Positions 12,987-14,132 of a stretch of DNA of 14,132 bases are shown here, piece by piece. Source of the DNA: Pseudomonadota bacterium (GTDB taxonomy: Bacteria > Pseudomonadota > Alphaproteobacteria > Rhizobiales > Methylopilaceae); contig JAEWEX010000082.1 in assembly GCA_023389135.1 (NCBI GenBank), positions 1-14,132 of the forward strand. Reading direction: 5' to 3'. The number at the start of each line of letters is the position of its first letter. Positions within the stretch are counted from its first letter, which is position 1. A program made the position numbers and the translations under genes. The notes below the pieces were generated by a model that did not search any database, had not been told where the DNA came from, and worked only from the letters and a program-made list of their open reading frames with translations.

Positions 12987-13744
12987 ACCTCGCCGCGCGC
13001 GCCGATCTGCTGGGAGATGACGGCGGCCGCGTCCCTGAGGCCGCCGATCAGCTCGCGCGCCGTCTCCTCCGAATAGCGGAACGACGGGACCTGGTAGCCG
13101 ATGCCGCCGACCACCTCGCCGGCGGCGTCGAAGAACGGCACCGCGATGCCCACCGAGTTCAGCGTGCGGTGGGCATGGGTGACCGCGGCGCCGTCCGCCC
13201 GGATGCGGCCGAGATGGGCGCGCAGCTCGTCGGGGTCCAGCGCCACGCCGCGCACGTTCGGCGCGTCGCACAGCGCGATGGCGCGGTCGATCTCGTGCGG
13301 TTCCAGGAACGCCAGCAGCACCCGCCCCGACGCGCCCCAGACCAGCGGCGCGGTGCGGTTGACCTCGATGATGTAGCGCATCGGGTCGGCCGGCGCGGTG
13401 GAGGCGGCGATGTACATGCGCAGCTGCCGCCGCTCCAGGATGGTCAGCAGCGTGGTCTCGCCGAACCGCTCCGACAGCGCGGCCAGCAGCGGCTCCGCGA
13501 TCCGCACGAACGGCACGCTGGCGCCGAGCCGCCCGGCGATGCGGTAGAGCTCCATGCCCGGCGTGAAAGCGCCCTTGCGGGTCTGCGCCGCGAACTCCGC
13601 CTCCGCCAGCTTGCGCAGCAGCCGGTGCGTGGTGCTGACCGGCCAGCCGAGCATGCCGGCCGCCTGCTTGGCGGTCATCTCGGGGTGGTCGGACAGGAGG
13701 CTGATGAGCCTGAGCACGCGATTGATGGCGCCGGGATCGGTCAT
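12983..13744 (-). CDS. IclR-family transcriptional regulator (second copy, different subgroup)
   Basis: This is a 253-aa regulator. The winged helix-turn-helix is at about 7-62 (INRVLRLISLLSDHPEMTAKQAAGMLGWPVSTTHRLLRKL). The effector domain has the usual IclR landmarks VWGASGRVLLAFL and, further on, a TLNSVGIAVPFFDAAGEVVGGIGYQVPSF strand-turn-strand. It is not close to the MhpR-like protein at 10936-11772. The ATG at 13744 is chosen from where the domain begins. No Shine-Dalgarno is seen within 15 nt (GGAGG is about 19 nt away), so translation may be leaderless, weak, or start elsewhere. It overlaps the stop of the convergent dehydrogenase by 4 nt (CTAG, both stops TAG). It diverges from the beta-propeller gene across 277 bp holding motif copy D, consistent with autoregulation and control of that gene. 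Confidence 0.92.
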   Translation of the reverse strand: MTDPGAINRVLRLISLLSDHPEMTAKQAAGMLGWPVSTTHRLLRKLAEAEFAAQTRKGAFTPGMELYRIAGRLGASVPFVRIAEPLLAALSERFGETTLLTILERRQLRMYIAASTAPADPMRYIIEVNRTAPLVWGASGRVLLAFLEPHEIDRAIALCDAPNVRGVALDPDELRAHLGRIRADGAAVTHAHRTLNSVGIAVPFFDAAGEVVGGIGYQVPSFRYSEETARELIGGLRDAAAVISQQIGARGEV

Positions 13745-13830
13745 GGCCGGAGCTATACCGGCCCCTCCGACGCTTGGGAAGAATCCCGCCCGGCGGCGGC
13801 GGCGTGCGGCGGAATGCGACGGACCGGGTG

Positions 13831-13873
13831 TTGACATATCCCATCTCGCAAGCTTCAAATCCCACTCAATGAG
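13831..13873 (+). promoter_or_regulatory. Consensus promoter with overlapping operator-like motif, copy D
   Basis: A perfect -35 TTGACA (13831-13836) is followed 18 bp later by TCAAAT (13855-13860, 4 of 6 to the -10 consensus), pointing right towards the propeller gene. Motif copy D, TTCAAATCCCACTCAATGAG (13854-13873), overlaps the -10 and start region and matches copy C at 16 of 20. ATCCCA occurs twice 21 bp apart (13838-13843 and 13859-13864), two helical turns, and ATCTC/GAGAT (13843-13847 and 13871-13875) form a distant inverted pair. This looks like a regulator-controlled promoter. The remainder of the 13745-14021 gap shows nothing recognisable. Confidence 0.55.
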
Positions 13874-14021
13874 ATAAACACGGGGAAACGCCGGGGTCAT
13901 CCACCTCGTGGCCCATGTTCGTGCAGCGGCAGCCCTCGGCCTCCGGTGCAGCGCGACCGACGCGCCCGCATCGCTTGCGGCGGATGGCGGCCTTTCCCCC
14001 GGCACACGGGAAGCGGACGGC

Positions 14022-14132
14022 ATGGGCGTGGTTCTGGGCGAAGGCAAGTACCGCTACGAGGCGGTGGAGGGCTGGGGCGCGCTGCCCGACGGCATGAAGC
14101 TCGGCGAGGTGGCGGCCATCGCCGTCGACGAC
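14022..14132 (+). CDS. NHL-repeat / peptidyl-alpha-hydroxyglycine amidating-lyase-like beta-propeller protein; partial, C-terminus off the right edge
   Basis: Only the first 37 codons are visible. The start MGVVLGEGKYRYEAVEGWG followed by LPDGMKLGEVAAIAVDD matches by recall the typical N-terminus of bacterial NHL-repeat proteins annotated as peptidyl-alpha-hydroxyglycine alpha-amidating-lyase family. The EVAAIAVDD stretch is the start of the first propeller blade. Such proteins are common in catabolic islands of alphaproteobacteria and Actinobacteria, mostly with no proven activity. ATG 14022 has GGAAG (14009-14013) 8 nt upstream; the frame stays open further upstream (a GTG at 13908) but that part reads like non-coding leader. 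It is divergent from the second IclR regulator and behind the promoter at 13831. Confidence 0.75.
   Translation, partial: MGVVLGEGKYRYEAVEGWGALPDGMKLGEVAAIAVDD

Noticed and set aside
11808..13865. Long open frames antisense to or out of frame with real genes (for example 1793-3592, 4541-6079, 6404-8272, 11118-12986, 11808-13865)
   Set aside because: In DNA this GC-rich, stop codons are scarce in shadow frames. None shows a protein domain, while the overlapping frames carry intact catalytic motifs.

Overview
The window comes from a GC-rich bacterial chromosome (roughly 70% GC by eye). The codon bias, the lytic transglycosylase with an apparent SPOR domain, and the mixture of enolase-superfamily, SnoaL-like, EthD, FAH and IclR genes fit a soil or plant-associated alphaproteobacterium. 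The taxon is an inference and no species can be named. There are no RNA genes, insertion sequences, CRISPR arrays or phage genes. The content is one cell-envelope gene at the left edge followed by a dense catabolic island.

Layout. Positions 1-754 (minus) hold the N-terminal part of a secreted lytic transglycosylase. A divergent SMP-30-type lactonase (917-1783, plus) runs into a TetR regulator (1796-2530, minus). An EthD-domain protein (2793-3428, plus) diverges from that regulator. A six-gene minus-strand operon then reads from right to left: FAH-family hydrolase (9640-8678), SnoaL-like protein (8655-8182), GMC flavin oxidoreductase (8185-6431), second SnoaL-like protein (6405-5977), aldehyde dehydrogenase (5962-4532) and mandelate-racemase-type enolase (4520-3429). 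Gaps are 11-25 bp and there is one 4-nt overlap. Divergent from it is a second enolase-superfamily gene (9836-10927) followed closely by an MhpR-like IclR regulator (10936-11772) and a YqhD-type alcohol dehydrogenase (11832-12986). A second IclR regulator (13744-12983, minus) diverges from the first 37 codons of an NHL/peptidyl-amidating-lyase-like beta-propeller gene (14022 to the edge).

How the genes may work together (inference). The set resembles a non-phosphorylative sugar-acid or polyol route. The GMC enzyme or YqhD would interconvert alcohol and carbonyl, SMP-30 would open a lactone, one or both enolases would dehydrate or epimerise the acid, FAH would cleave or hydrate a 2-keto or 2,4-diketo acid, and the ALDH would oxidise the resulting semialdehyde. 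The two SnoaL-like proteins keep a Tyr/Asp/His set like that of SnoaL-fold dehydratases. The EthD protein and the propeller are of unknown function. No transporter and no ring-cleavage dioxygenase is visible, so the substrate cannot be assigned.

Most interesting points. (1) A 20-bp AT-rich motif recurs in four promoter regions (884-903, 2726-2745, 11775-11794, 13854-13873), suggesting a local regulon. (2) Three regulators can be matched to three different operator-like elements. (3) The two enolases, both 363 aa, have lost opposite halves of the mandelate racemase acid/base machinery. (4) Two mutually exclusive hairpins lie in the leader of the second enolase gene. (5) All three convergent gene pairs meet with almost no intergenic DNA, one of them sharing a CTAG double stop.
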